Assembly (NCBI GenBank): GCA_041060555.1
Contig: JBEUDS010000010.1
Direction: 5' to 3' (one strand)
Source of the DNA: CAUJIW01 sp963205175
GTDB lineage: Bacteria > Pseudomonadota > Alphaproteobacteria > Sphingomonadales > Sphingomonadaceae
Length of the DNA stretch: 64,000 nucleotides
Shown: positions 43,663-52,625 of the stretch, piece by piece
Position numbering within the stretch: position 1 is the stretch's first letter
Layout: each line of letters opens with the position of its first letter
The notes under the pieces: generated by a model
Database searches by the model: none
Told to the model about the DNA's origin: nothing
The model's input: the letters and a program-made list of their open reading frames with translations, nothing else
Translations under genes and position numbers: made by a program

Positions 43663-44289
43663 TCAGTCGCGGCGCGCGTAGCCCGGCAGGTTCCAGCCGA
43701 ACAGCATGGCGCCGGCGCGCACGCCGAACCCCGAGAACGCCGCGATCCACGCGGCGACTTCCGCCGTGATGCCGAAGGCGATCAGTGCCACATAGCCGAC
43801 CGCCGCCACCAGGGCGGCGGTGACATAGATTTCCCGGCGCAGCAGGATCGACGGCTCGCCGGCCAGCACGTCGCGGATGACACCGCCGAAGGTGGCGGTG
43901 ATCACCCCCATCACGGCGGCCACCGGCGCCGAGACGCCGAAGGCCAGTGCCTTGTTGACACCCAGCACGGCGTAGGCGCCCAGCCCCACCGCGTCGAGCC
44001 ACAGCAGCGCCTGGTAGCGCCACGAACGGAACACCCCGCCCAGCAGCCACACCGCCACCGCGACGCCCAGACAGGTGCTGAGATAGGCTGGCGCGTCGAG
44101 CCAGAACACCGGCGCGTCGATCAGCAGGTCGCGCAGGGTGCCGCCGCCGACGCCGGTGATGCCGGCAAAGAAGGCGAAGGTCACCAGATCGTGGTTGTTG
44201 CGCGCCGCCGCCAGCGCGCCGGTGGCGGCGAACACGCCGACCCCGGCATAATTGAGGGCGGCGACCCAGTCGGGCGGCAGGAAGAGCAT
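43663..44289 (-). CDS. TRIC/UPF0126-family cation channel-like protein
   Basis: 208-residue membrane protein of two tandem three-helix repeats, each with the family glycine/arginine motif: GGGTLRDLL in the first and GGVIRDVL in the second. Bacterial homologues form trimeric intracellular-cation-type K+ channels; YadS/YicG of E. coli are related. It is convergent with purH, 24 bp apart. Confidence 0.9.
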   Translation of the reverse strand: MLFLPPDWVAALNYAGVGVFAATGALAAARNNHDLVTFAFFAGITGVGGGTLRDLLIDAPVFWLDAPAYLSTCLGVAVAVWLLGGVFRSWRYQALLWLDAVGLGAYAVLGVNKALAFGVSAPVAAVMGVITATFGGVIRDVLAGEPSILLRREIYVTAALVAAVGYVALIAFGITAEVAAWIAAFSGFGVRAGAMLFGWNLPGYARRD

Positions 44290-44357
44290 GGCGGGGGCTC
44301 CCGTCGTTGGTACGCGTCAGTGACAGCCCGCGCGCCGCCGACGCACCGGGGGTGCGG

Positions 44358-45254
44358 CTATTCGGCCGGTTCCCCCAGCGCCTGCCAGCGGGCGCGGATG
44401 ATCTCCGTCGTATCCCGACTGCCGTCGGGACTCCAGCCCGGAGGGCCGGCGACACAGCCCCAGCGTTCGCGCCAGGACCGGGCATGGGCGAGATCCCGGG
44501 CGATGCCGATCCACTCATGGAAGGCGGCGACGAACGGATTGAAGGTGCCGAGGTTGCGCACGATGCCATAGCGGCACGGTTCGTCGGCGCGTTCGGGCAC
44601 GAAGCTGCCGAACAGCCGGTCCCAGACGATGAACACGCCGGCATAGTTGGCATCAAGATAGCGCGGGTTGGTGGCGTGGTGCACCCGGTGGTGGCTAGGC
44701 GTGTTCATCACCGCCTCGAACCAGCGCGGCAGCCGGTCCACCATCTCGGTATGAATCCAGAACTGGTAGATCAGGTTGAGGCCGCCGCAGAACAGGATCA
44801 TCGCCGGCGGGAAGCCGGCCAGGAACAGCGGCAGGCGGAACACGAAGGCGAGGCTGATCGGCCCGGTCCAGGTCTGGCGCAGCGCCGTCGAGAGATTGTA
44901 GTGCTGGCTGGAGTGGTGGATGACGTGGCTGGCCCAGAACCAGCGCACCCGGTGGGCGGTGCGGTGGAACCAGTAATAGGCAAAGTCGTCGAGCACGAAG
45001 CACAGGCCCCAGGCCCACCACGACCAGCCGATGTCGAACAGCCGGAAGCGGTACAGCCAGACGCCCAGCGCCAGGACGGCGCCGCCGAAGATCAGGCCCG
45101 AGACGGTGCTGCCGAAGCCCAGCGCCAGCGAGGTGAAGGTGTCACGCGGCTCGTAGGCGCCGCGGCCGGTCGCGCGCACCAGCAGCATTTCCAGCACGAT
45201 CAGGCCGACAAAGGCCGGGATCGCCAGGGTTACGGGGTCCGGCAGGTCAGGCAT
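44358..45254 (-). CDS. Sterol desaturase/fatty-acid hydroxylase-like protein
   Basis: 298-residue integral-membrane di-iron protein. Several hydrophobic segments and the histidine clusters of the superfamily are seen: HRTAH, then SHVIHHSSQHYN, and HHRVHHATN near the C terminus. The GVFIVWDRLFGSF element is typical of bacterial sterol-desaturase-like proteins. Members hydroxylate or desaturate sterols, fatty acids, ceramides or carotenoids; the substrate here is not determined. Confidence 0.87.
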   Translation of the reverse strand: MPDLPDPVTLAIPAFVGLIVLEMLLVRATGRGAYEPRDTFTSLALGFGSTVSGLIFGGAVLALGVWLYRFRLFDIGWSWWAWGLCFVLDDFAYYWFHRTAHRVRWFWASHVIHHSSQHYNLSTALRQTWTGPISLAFVFRLPLFLAGFPPAMILFCGGLNLIYQFWIHTEMVDRLPRWFEAVMNTPSHHRVHHATNPRYLDANYAGVFIVWDRLFGSFVPERADEPCRYGIVRNLGTFNPFVAAFHEWIGIARDLAHARSWRERWGCVAGPPGWSPDGSRDTTEIIRARWQALGEPAE

Positions 45255-45327
45255 GGCACTCCCCAGAGCCGTTTTGGCGTGTTTTTGCTTGGTGTGTTCT
45301 TGTTTGGCGGGTCGTGGCGCGCGGGCG

Positions 45328-45747
45328 TCATGGCAGCGCCCCCAGCCGGTCCGTCAACGCCGCCGCGTCCGCCGCCGTCAGCGCCAGATGGACGCGCGGC
45401 AGGGTGATGTCGTCGAGCCGCAGGGTCAGGCCGTCGGTGGCGGTCTCGACGGCCGGTGGCCGGGGCAGCACACGGGCCACCAGCCGGTCGCCCAGCGCCA
45501 CCACCAGCCCCAGCCGGCCATCGGCGCCGAACACCAGCGCCGCCTTGCCATCGCGCGCCAGCACCCCGGCGGTCTGCCCGTCGCCCATAGCCGGGGTGAA
45601 GCTCAGCTGATGCCGGCGCACCGCCGCGCCGGCGGCGGCCAGCGACTCGATGGTGGCGACACGCCCGAGCCCGAGCACGCGACACAGCAGCGCCAGGAGC
45701 ACGATGGCGATGAACGACCCGGCGAGAATGGCAAGCTGGCCGAGCAT
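45328..45747 (-). CDS. Hypothetical membrane-anchored protein
   Basis: 139 residues with one N-terminal transmembrane helix (LAILAGSFIAIVLLALLCRVLGL) and a beta-rich soluble domain (TAGVLARDGKAALVFGADGRLGLVVALGDRLVARVL). No motif recognised. It follows the oxidoreductase gene on the same strand after 13 bp, and the sterol-desaturase-like gene is downstream. Confidence 0.65.
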   Translation of the reverse strand: MLGQLAILAGSFIAIVLLALLCRVLGLGRVATIESLAAAGAAVRRHQLSFTPAMGDGQTAGVLARDGKAALVFGADGRLGLVVALGDRLVARVLPRPPAVETATDGLTLRLDDITLPRVHLALTAADAAALTDRLGALP

Positions 45748-45760
45748 CGCGGGCGCGTCC

Positions 45761-46711
45761 TCAGCCGATGTCGAGGACGATCTTGCCGCGCACGTGGCCG
45801 GCCTGGCTCAGTCGCTGGGCCTCGGCCGCCTGTTCCAGCGGCATGAAATGCAGGTCGCCCACCGGGATGGTGCCCTCGGCGACCAGTGCCGCCACCCGGG
45901 CGATCTGCGCGCCGTTGGGGCTGGAGAACAGCCGGACGCCGGTGATGGCGCGGGCGGCACAGGCCTCGGGGTCGGGCGCGTTGTTCAGGGCGACGATGGT
46001 GCCGCCGCGCCGGACCATCGGATAGGCCGCCGCCAGCGCCTCGCCGCCCACCCCGTCGAGCATCACGTCGACGCCCTCGGGCGCCAGCGCCAGCGTCGCG
46101 GCGGTGACGTCGGCGGCGCGGTAGTCGATGACGTCATGGGCGCCGAGCTGGCGGACATAGTCGGCGTTGGCGGGGCCGCACACCGCGATCACCCGGGCGC
46201 CGAGATGGCGGGCCAGCGGCACGGCGATCGAGCCGACACCACCGCTGGCGGCGTTGATGAACACGCTCTGTCCTGGCTGCACGCGGGCGGTTTCCACCAG
46301 CGCCTGCCAGGCGGTCAGCCCGACCAGCGGCAGCGCCGCGGCCTGGCGGTCGTCGAGGCCGGCCGGCGTCAGCGCCACGGCGTCCGCCGGCATGGTGACA
46401 TATTCGGCATAGCAGCCCCACTGCACGGTTGGCTTGCGGCAATAGGCCATCACTCTGGCGCCGGGGGCGAAGCCGGTGACGTCGGCGCCCAAGCCGGCCA
46501 CCTCGCCGGCGGCGTCCCAGCCGGGGATGATCGGGAAGGCGTAGGGGAACACGGCCTTGAACTGGCCTTCACGCAGTTTCCAGTCGATCGGGTTGACGCC
46601 GGCGGCGCGCACCCGGATCAGCACTTCACCGGGTTGCGGTTCGGGTGCTGGCAGGTCGCCGACCTTCAGCAGGTCGGCGCCGCCGAAGCGGGCATAATAG
46701 ACCGCCTTCAT
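45761..46711 (-). CDS. Quinone-oxidoreductase-like NADP-dependent reductase
   Basis: 316-residue zinc-free medium-chain reductase of the QOR/zinc-binding dehydrogenase family. It shows the GroES-like N-terminal domain (RVRAAGVNPIDWKLREG, PIIPGWDAAGEV) and the Rossmann domain (VFINAASGGVGSIAVPLARHLGARVI). Two-electron reduction of quinones or enones is the likely activity. The ATG overlaps the stop of the upstream phosphatase-like gene (ATGA), so they are coupled. The frame upstream of 46711 to 47152 is spurious. Confidence 0.9.
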   Translation of the reverse strand: MKAVYYARFGGADLLKVGDLPAPEPQPGEVLIRVRAAGVNPIDWKLREGQFKAVFPYAFPIIPGWDAAGEVAGLGADVTGFAPGARVMAYCRKPTVQWGCYAEYVTMPADAVALTPAGLDDRQAAALPLVGLTAWQALVETARVQPGQSVFINAASGGVGSIAVPLARHLGARVIAVCGPANADYVRQLGAHDVIDYRAADVTAATLALAPEGVDVMLDGVGGEALAAAYPMVRRGGTIVALNNAPDPEACAARAITGVRLFSSPNGAQIARVAALVAEGTIPVGDLHFMPLEQAAEAQRLSQAGHVRGKIVLDIG

Positions 46712-47139
46712 GCCGCCTCCCGTGCCAGTGCTGCGAGCACGTCGGCCATCGGCGAGACATCGTAGCCGGCGGCGGCGGCCTGGCTGATCAGCGTCTGCGG
46801 CGCCTCGCCGGCGCTGGCGCGCGCCAGCGCCCACAGCGTCGTCGAGCGGGCGCCGGAGCGGCAGAAGGCCAGCACCGGGCCGCGCGCGGCGGCGATCAGG
46901 GCGCGCGTCTCGTCGACCATGGCGCGGGTGAACTGGCCGGGCCGCACCGGAATGGCGGCATAGTCGAGTCCGGCGGCGCGGGCGGCGGACTCCATGCTGG
47001 CACCGGCCGGCTGGCCGGGTTCCTCGCCCTCGGGGCGGTTGTTGATGACCAGCGTGAACCCGGCCTCGGCGGCCTGGCGCATGTCCTCGGGCCTGAGCTG
47101 GCCATCGACGGAAAAGTCGGGTGTCAGCGCGCGGAACAT
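46708..47139 (-). CDS. TIGR01244-family (BLH-type) phosphatase/sulfurtransferase-like protein
   Basis: 143-residue single-domain protein of the DUF442 type. It carries the active-site loop FCRSGARSTTLW, matching the CX5R phosphatase P-loop, plus the beta strand INNRPEGEE and the QFTRAMVDETRALIA helix. This domain is found alone or fused to beta-lactamase-like sulfur dioxygenases (BLH); its substrate is not established. It starts at ATG 47139 and overlaps the following reductase gene by four bases. Confidence 0.85.
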   Translation of the reverse strand: MFRALTPDFSVDGQLRPEDMRQAAEAGFTLVINNRPEGEEPGQPAGASMESAARAAGLDYAAIPVRPGQFTRAMVDETRALIAAARGPVLAFCRSGARSTTLWALARASAGEAPQTLISQAAAAGYDVSPMADVLAALAREAA

Positions 47140-47287
47140 CGCAAGTCTCCAACTGTTGGGCCGGTACACGCTATTCTTATATGAAGGAATGAGGCTGCTG
47201 TAACCAGAGAACACACAACGATGCCGGGATCGGTCCTTGCCGGCCGGTCCGGCGCCGCGGACGCCGCCGCAGAAGGGGAGTGCGGGC

Positions 47288-47881
47288 ATGATGAACCTGC
47301 CCAACACGCTGACCATGGCGCGCCTGGTGCTGGCGCCCGTACTGGGCTGGCTCGTCGCCAGCGGCGAAGGCGTGCTGGCGGCGGCGCTGTTCGCGGTGGT
47401 GGCGGTTACCGACGCGCTGGATGGCTGGTTGGCCCGCCGGCTCGGTCAGGTGTCGGCGCTGGGTCAGCTGCTGGACCCGCTGGCGGACAAGGCGCTGGTC
47501 AACGCGACTTTTCTTGCCGGCGCCAGCACCGGTGTGCTGCCATGGTGGCTGGCCCTGCTGGTGCTGGCCCGCGACGGGCTCATCCTCGCGGGTGCCGCGC
47601 TCACCCGCACCTTCCGGCTTGGCCATTCGCTGCTGCCCCTGGCCATCGGCAAGGTATCGACGGCGGTTCAGATGACGGCGATGACGGTGCTGCTGGCAAC
47701 GGGAGCGTTCGGCCGGGTCGAGCCGGCGATCATGCGGCCGCTGATCGCCGCCGTGGCGGCTGTCACCGTCGTTTCCGGGATATCTTACGCCTATGCCTGG
47801 CTGCGTCATGTTTTTGAGCGTCGCGCCATGGCACGGCGGGACTTCACGCCGTCGCGCTCAGGTCGTGAAGAAACGTCCTGA
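47288..47881 (+). CDS. CDP-alcohol phosphatidyltransferase family protein
   Basis: 197-residue polytopic membrane enzyme of phospholipid synthesis. The family signature D-x2-DG-x2-AR-x8-G-x3-D-x3-D is exact in TDALDGWLARRLGQVSALG followed by QLLDPLADK. It resembles PgsA (phosphatidylglycerophosphate synthase) in its N-terminal LPNTLTMARLVLAPVLG, but cardiolipin or other head groups cannot be excluded. The ATG at 47288 is used (a second ATG follows at 47291). The last 38 bp overlap the galU gene on the other strand. Confidence 0.88.
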   Translation: MMNLPNTLTMARLVLAPVLGWLVASGEGVLAAALFAVVAVTDALDGWLARRLGQVSALGQLLDPLADKALVNATFLAGASTGVLPWWLALLVLARDGLILAGAALTRTFRLGHSLLPLAIGKVSTAVQMTAMTVLLATGAFGRVEPAIMRPLIAAVAAVTVVSGISYAYAWLRHVFERRAMARRDFTPSRSGREETS

Positions 47882-48719
47882 CCGCCGGGCCGATGTCCGG
47901 GCGTTCCAGCGCGAAGGCGATGTTGGCCATCACGTGACCGGCCTTGTCGCCGCAGTCGAAGCGCTTGCCCTCGAAGTGATAGCCGTGGAAGGGGTGAACG
48001 CCGATCACCCGCGCCAGCGCGTCGGTGAGCTGGATCTCGCCACCGGCGCCGGCCTGCTGCGAACCCAGCACGTCCATCACCACCGGCTGCAGGATATAGC
48101 GGCCGATCACCGCCAGCCGCGACGGCGCCTTCTCCGGCGCCGGCTTTTCCACCAGGCCGCGCACCTCGGTCAGTCGGCCATGCGTCGCGCCGGGGTCGAT
48201 GACGCCATAGCGGTTGGTGTGTTCGGCCGGAACCTCGGTCACCGCGACGATGTTGCCGCCGACCTCGTTGTAGGCCTCGATCATCTGCTTCAGGCACGGC
48301 GTGTCGGCCTGGATGAGGTCGTCGGCCAGCAGCACCGCGAACGGTTCGTTGCGCACCAGCTGGCGGGCGCACCACACCGCGTGGCCCAGCCCCAGCGGTT
48401 CCTGCTGGCGGGTGTAGGCGATGGCGCCCGGCTTGCCGGGGATCCCCCGCAGCTCGGCCAGCTGGTCCTGCTTGGCGCGGGCCGCCAGCGTCTGTTCCAG
48501 TTCGGCGGCATAGTCGAAATGATCCTCGATCGCCGTCTTGCCGCGGCCGGTGACGAAGATCACTTCCTCGATGCCGGCGGCGCGGGCTTCCTCGACCGCG
48601 TACTGGATCAGCGGCTTGTCGACGATGGGCAGCATTTCCTTGGGCATCGCCTTGGTGGCGGGCAGGAAGCGCGAGCCCAGGCCACCCACGGGGAAAACGG
48701 CGGTGCGTACGGGTTTCAT
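47844..48719 (-). CDS. galU: UTP-glucose-1-phosphate uridylyltransferase
   Basis: 291-residue nucleotidyltransferase forming UDP-glucose for envelope polysaccharides. The N-terminal signature GGLGSRFLPATKAMPKEMLPI is intact, followed by the ADDLI magnesium site and the VRGLVEKPAP loop. It converges on the phosphatidyltransferase gene, with a 38-bp overlap. Confidence 0.96.
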   Translation of the reverse strand: MKPVRTAVFPVGGLGSRFLPATKAMPKEMLPIVDKPLIQYAVEEARAAGIEEVIFVTGRGKTAIEDHFDYAAELEQTLAARAKQDQLAELRGIPGKPGAIAYTRQQEPLGLGHAVWCARQLVRNEPFAVLLADDLIQADTPCLKQMIEAYNEVGGNIVAVTEVPAEHTNRYGVIDPGATHGRLTEVRGLVEKPAPEKAPSRLAVIGRYILQPVVMDVLGSQQAGAGGEIQLTDALARVIGVHPFHGYHFEGKRFDCGDKAGHVMANIAFALERPDIGPAVRTFLHDLSATA

Positions 48720-48832
48720 CGCGATTCATCTCCGGCAATCATGACAAGGATAACCGGCAGTAGGCGGGAAATGTGACGATCCCGCGGCCGCCGCCGTCAT
48801 TCCTTCCGGCCCGCCGGCCGCGGGCCCGCGTT

Positions 48833-51166
48833 TCAGAACTGCTTGAGCAGTCGCATGTAGTAGGCGCGTTCTGCCTCGGGTACCCGGGGGTCGGCGACCT
48901 TGTCCTCCAGCGTCTTGCGGATGGAATCCACCAGACGCCGTTCCCGGTCGTCGGGGAGCCTGAACTCCGGCCCCAGCGCGCCGCCACTCATCCGCCCCAG
49001 CGGATCGGTCATGCCGGCGGCAGCGCCGCCGCGGCCCTGACCGGCCTCGGTCTCGAGTTCGGCGGTTGCCTGACCCAGCGCCCGCAGCGCCCGCGCCTGT
49101 GCCGCCATCGCCGATGGCGCGCGACCGTCGCCCAGCGCCGCCGCGGCGTCATTCATGCCGGCCCGTGCCTGGGCGAGCGATGCCGCGGCGCGGCTGCCGG
49201 CCTGGCGCGAACGCGCCTCAAGCGCCGCCACGGCCTTGCCCAGCGCCTGCTGGCGCGCGGCCAGCCGGCGCAAGGCGGACGGCCCTTCAAGCCCACCCGT
49301 CACGGTGTCGCCAAACAGGGTCTGCTGCCGGCCTTCCAGCGCCCGCGCCTCCCCGGCGGCCCGATGCAGCGCGGCACCGTCGGTCGTGCCGCCTCCACCG
49401 GCGCGCAGGGCCTCGATCAGTCCGCGCAGGCTGGCGAGGCTCTGGCGGGCGCCGGCGGTATCGCCGGCCGCCAGTCGCTCGCGCAGGTCGGCCAGCATGT
49501 CGCCAAGCGCGCTGGCGTCGATCACCTGCCCCCCGCTGGCGCCGGTCGCGTCGGGTGTCGGGCTGCCGGCCGCCAGCTGGCCGAGATGCCGGGCGAGCGC
49601 GCCGGTCAGCGCGTCCATCATCGCCGCCAGTTCGCTGTCGGTGGCGCCTTCCAGACGTCCGGCGATGTCATCAAGCTGGCGCCGCAGGTCGTCCAGCGAG
49701 CGGGCCTGCCCGCCGTCCTCGACGTCCACCGCCACGTCCCACAGCAGCCGGGCGACCGACCAGCCACGCGGGTCGTCCTTGTCGTAGATCAGCCGCCAGC
49801 GCGCCGCCCGCAGCCCGGCATAGACCGTGAAGTCGTCGGCGAACTGCCCTTGTTCGCTGGACAGGAAGGCCAGTCGCCCGGCGGCGACGGCACGGGTGGC
49901 GGGGCGACGCAGCAGGTCGCGGCGCACGGCGATGATGTGTTGGGCAAACGGCCGGCCGAACTGCCGCTCGGGCAGGGTCAGCCGGTGCGCCTCGCTGCGG
50001 CCGCTGTTGCCGGCGGCATCCCGGGCCACCAGCCGCAGCTGCACGTTCAGGCCGGCCCAGGGGTCGGGCGTGAGGTCGAGAAACAGCGTGCCTTCGCCAT
50101 TCCCGCCGGGGGACGAGGGCACGGGCAGGCGGCGTGTTTCCCGGTCGCGGCCGACATCGACGGCAAGCGTGGTGGCGCCGAAGTCGTCGGCAATGCGGTA
50201 GCGCAGCCGCAGCGCGCCGGTGGCGGTGATCACGGGCGGCGCCAGCAGCGCGACACGCGGTGGTGTGTCCGGTGTCCGCCGCACCCCCAGCGCCGCGATG
50301 GTGCGCCAGCCGGATTTGACCCGGTAGCTGCCGTCGCTGCCCGGGACGACCATCGCCGTCAGCGCAGCGCCGCGTGCCGTCAGTACCGCCGTCACCTCAC
50401 CGTCGGGCCCGATCAGCCGTACGGTGCCGGGGCGGGCATCAAGGCCGTTCACGGCCAGCGTCAGCCGGCTTCCGACAGGCAGCGCGAGTTCGGTTCGGGT
50501 GCCGCCAGCCAGGCGATGTACCGCTGGTCCACGTCCGGTGTAGGCCGGCGGAGTCACGGTGATGTCGAGGGCGATGCCGGCCAGGCTCGACCAGTAGGGC
50601 GAGAAGCTGGCGTCAAGACGCATGGCGCGCTGGTCGGCCGCTACCAGCCAGCCCAGCGCCAGCAGCAGCACCGCCAGCGGCCCGAGTCCGAAACGGTCAC
50701 CCGTCAGGCAATCGAGCCGGGGCCAGGGCAGCCGGGTGCGGTGTGCCGCCGCCAGCGCATCGGTGCGGGCGTGGTGCCACAGCCAGGCGCTGTCGGGGGT
50801 CCCGGGGCCGGCCGGCCGGTCCATCAGCAGGCGCAACTGACCACGGGCAAGGCGGCCGCGCGCCTCAAGCAGCGCCAGCGCGCGGGATTGCGACGGCCAG
50901 CCGATGGTCCGGGCCAGCCGCCAGCCGATCCAGAGCCAGCCACCGGCAAGGCCCAGCAACACCGTCCAGCGTATCAGGCCGGGAAGTGCCTGCCACACGC
51001 CCAGCAGGCCGAGGGCGGTGAACAGGGCCGTTGCCAGCAGGCCCTGCCGCAGCAGCGGCCAGCCGGCCTCCAGCCAGACGACGGCGCGTGCCACCGCCGC
51101 CCGCCGGTCGAGCGGCGGCGGCAGGGTCAGTCGTTCAGCAGCGGCGAACGTTTGCGGCCTGGCCAT
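48833..51166 (-). CDS. TIGR02302 (DUF4175) membrane protein
   Basis: 777-residue envelope protein typical of Alphaproteobacteria. Two N-terminal transmembrane segments (TALFTALGLLGVWQALPGLI, LAVLLLALGWLVAAD) precede a large region with beta-rich parts, and helical coiled-coil-like sections with ALARHLGQLAAG and EARALEGRQQTLFGD; the C terminus ends in AERAYYMRLLKQF. Function is unknown. Only three bases separate it from lysA, so it is the last gene of the argH-lptM-lysA series. Confidence 0.9.
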   Translation of the reverse strand: MARPQTFAAAERLTLPPPLDRRAAVARAVVWLEAGWPLLRQGLLATALFTALGLLGVWQALPGLIRWTVLLGLAGGWLWIGWRLARTIGWPSQSRALALLEARGRLARGQLRLLMDRPAGPGTPDSAWLWHHARTDALAAAHRTRLPWPRLDCLTGDRFGLGPLAVLLLALGWLVAADQRAMRLDASFSPYWSSLAGIALDITVTPPAYTGRGPAVHRLAGGTRTELALPVGSRLTLAVNGLDARPGTVRLIGPDGEVTAVLTARGAALTAMVVPGSDGSYRVKSGWRTIAALGVRRTPDTPPRVALLAPPVITATGALRLRYRIADDFGATTLAVDVGRDRETRRLPVPSSPGGNGEGTLFLDLTPDPWAGLNVQLRLVARDAAGNSGRSEAHRLTLPERQFGRPFAQHIIAVRRDLLRRPATRAVAAGRLAFLSSEQGQFADDFTVYAGLRAARWRLIYDKDDPRGWSVARLLWDVAVDVEDGGQARSLDDLRRQLDDIAGRLEGATDSELAAMMDALTGALARHLGQLAAGSPTPDATGASGGQVIDASALGDMLADLRERLAAGDTAGARQSLASLRGLIEALRAGGGGTTDGAALHRAAGEARALEGRQQTLFGDTVTGGLEGPSALRRLAARQQALGKAVAALEARSRQAGSRAAASLAQARAGMNDAAAALGDGRAPSAMAAQARALRALGQATAELETEAGQGRGGAAAGMTDPLGRMSGGALGPEFRLPDDRERRLVDSIRKTLEDKVADPRVPEAERAYYMRLLKQF

Positions 51167-51169
51167 GCC

Positions 51170-52441
51170 TCAAGCATTGAGCCACGGCGGCAATCTGTCG
51201 AGTCCGATCAGGTCGTCGTAGCTGGGGCGCGGCCGCACCACGGCGAAGCTGTCGCCGTTGACCATCACTTCCGGCACCAGCAGGCGGGTGTTGTAGGTCG
51301 AGGCCATCACCGCGCCATAGGCGCCGGCGGAGTGCAGCACCATCAGGTCGCCGGGCTTCACTTCCGGCAGCGTGCGGTCGGTGGCGAAGGTGTCGCCGGT
51401 CTCGCACACCGGGCCGACGATGGTCGCGGTCATCGCCGGCGTGGCGGCGGCGGGCTCGACCACCGGCACGATATCGTGGTGGGCCTCATAGAGCGACGGG
51501 CGGATGAGGTCGTTCATCGCCGCGTCGAGGATGACGAACGGCTTGCTGGCGCCCTGCTTCACGTAGAGCACCCGCGCGACCAGGATGCCGGCGTTGCCGA
51601 CGATCAGCCGGCCGGGTTCGAGAATCAGGCTGACGCCGAGATTGTGGGTCAGCCGCTGCACCATCTCGCCATAGGCGACCGGCAGCGGCGGCGCGTCGGC
51701 GTCCTCATGGTAGGGGATGCCCAGCCCACCGCCGAGATCGGCGCGGTCGATACGGTGGCCGTCGGCGCGCAGCGCATGGATCAGCTCGCCGACCCGGGTG
51801 AAGGCGGCCTCGAATGGCTCCAGCTGGGTCAGCTGGCTGCCGATGTGCACGTCGACGCCCACCACCTCGATGCCCGGCAGCCGGGCGGCCAGGCCATAGG
51901 CCTCGCGCGCCCGCTTCCACGGGATGCCGAACTTGTTTTCGGCCTTGCCGGTGGAAATCTTGGCGTGAGTCCTGGCGTCGACGTCCGGGTTGACGCGAAA
52001 GGCGATCGGCGCGGTCTTGCCGAGGCTGGCGGCGACGGCGCTGAGCGCCTCCAGCTCGGGCTCGGATTCGACGTTGAACTGGTGGATGCCCACCTTCAGT
52101 GCTTCCGCCATTTCCGCCGGCGTCTTGCCGACGCCGGAGAACACGATGCGGTGGGCAGGGATGCCGGCGCGCAGCGCCCGGGTCAGCTCGCCCAGCGACA
52201 CCACGTCGGCGCCGGCGCCCCGGCGGGCCAGCGTGGTGATGACCGCCTGGTTGGAGTTGGCCTTCAGCGCGAAGCACACCAGCGCCTGCTGGCCGCCGAA
52301 CGCCTGCGAAAAGACGTCGAAGTGGCGTTCGATGGTGGCGGTGGAATAGCAGTAGAACGGTGTGCCGACCGCCGCCGCGATGTCGGGGATGGCGACGCCT
52401 TCAGCGTGCAGCACGCCATCGCGGTAGTCGAAGTGGCGCAT
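51170..52441 (-). CDS. lysA: Diaminopimelate decarboxylase
   Basis: 423-residue PLP enzyme that decarboxylates meso-DAP to lysine. The PLP lysine is K60 in VCFALKANSN. The HIGSQ element, the GGGLGIPYHE phosphate-binding loop, EPGRLIVGNAG and GPVCETGDTF (active-site Cys) follow. It sits between lptM and TIGR02302 with near-zero spacing. With dapD and dapE it completes most of the lysine branch seen in this window. Confidence 0.97.
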   Translation of the reverse strand: MRHFDYRDGVLHAEGVAIPDIAAAVGTPFYCYSTATIERHFDVFSQAFGGQQALVCFALKANSNQAVITTLARRGAGADVVSLGELTRALRAGIPAHRIVFSGVGKTPAEMAEALKVGIHQFNVESEPELEALSAVAASLGKTAPIAFRVNPDVDARTHAKISTGKAENKFGIPWKRAREAYGLAARLPGIEVVGVDVHIGSQLTQLEPFEAAFTRVGELIHALRADGHRIDRADLGGGLGIPYHEDADAPPLPVAYGEMVQRLTHNLGVSLILEPGRLIVGNAGILVARVLYVKQGASKPFVILDAAMNDLIRPSLYEAHHDIVPVVEPAAATPAMTATIVGPVCETGDTFATDRTLPEVKPGDLMVLHSAGAYGAVMASTYNTRLLVPEVMVNGDSFAVVRPRPSYDDLIGLDRLPPWLNA

Positions 52442-52443
52442 GA

Positions 52444-52617
52444 TCAGGCCTTTGGTTGAGCTGCGGGCGGTTGGTTGGCGGGGGTGTCAGCAGGCGGCGC
52501 CTGCGTTTCCCAGATCGGCTTGGGCGGGGTGACGCCGGCCGGCGGCTCCAGCGGGCCGTGCTTGCCGCAGGCGGCCAGCGCCAGGACGGCGCCCGCCAGC
52601 AGGCCGAACCGGATCAT
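52444..52617 (-). CDS. lptM: LptM-like small lipoprotein
   Basis: 57-residue lipoprotein, too short for many gene callers. Signal peptide LLAGAVLALAAC with the lipobox Cys at residue 17, followed by the conserved GKHGPLEPP and a Pro-rich tail. LptM/YifL-type lipoproteins help oxidative maturation of the LptD LPS transporter in enterics; the same role is inference here. It lies nine bases after argH and three before lysA, the arrangement usual in proteobacteria. Confidence 0.85.
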   Translation of the reverse strand: MIRFGLLAGAVLALAACGKHGPLEPPAGVTPPKPIWETQAPPADTPANQPPAAQPKA

Positions 52618-52625
52618 CGCGCCGC

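Noticed and set aside
47140..47287. Possible promoter in the gap between the phosphatase-like and CDP-alcohol transferase genes
   Set aside because: A divergent promoter is expected there, but no -35/-10 pair at acceptable spacing was convincing.
48773..52459. 1228-codon plus-strand ORF opposite TIGR02302 and lysA
   Set aside because: Shadow of a GC-rich coding strand; low-complexity Gln/Arg/Gly product, while the opposite strand has clear families and motifs.
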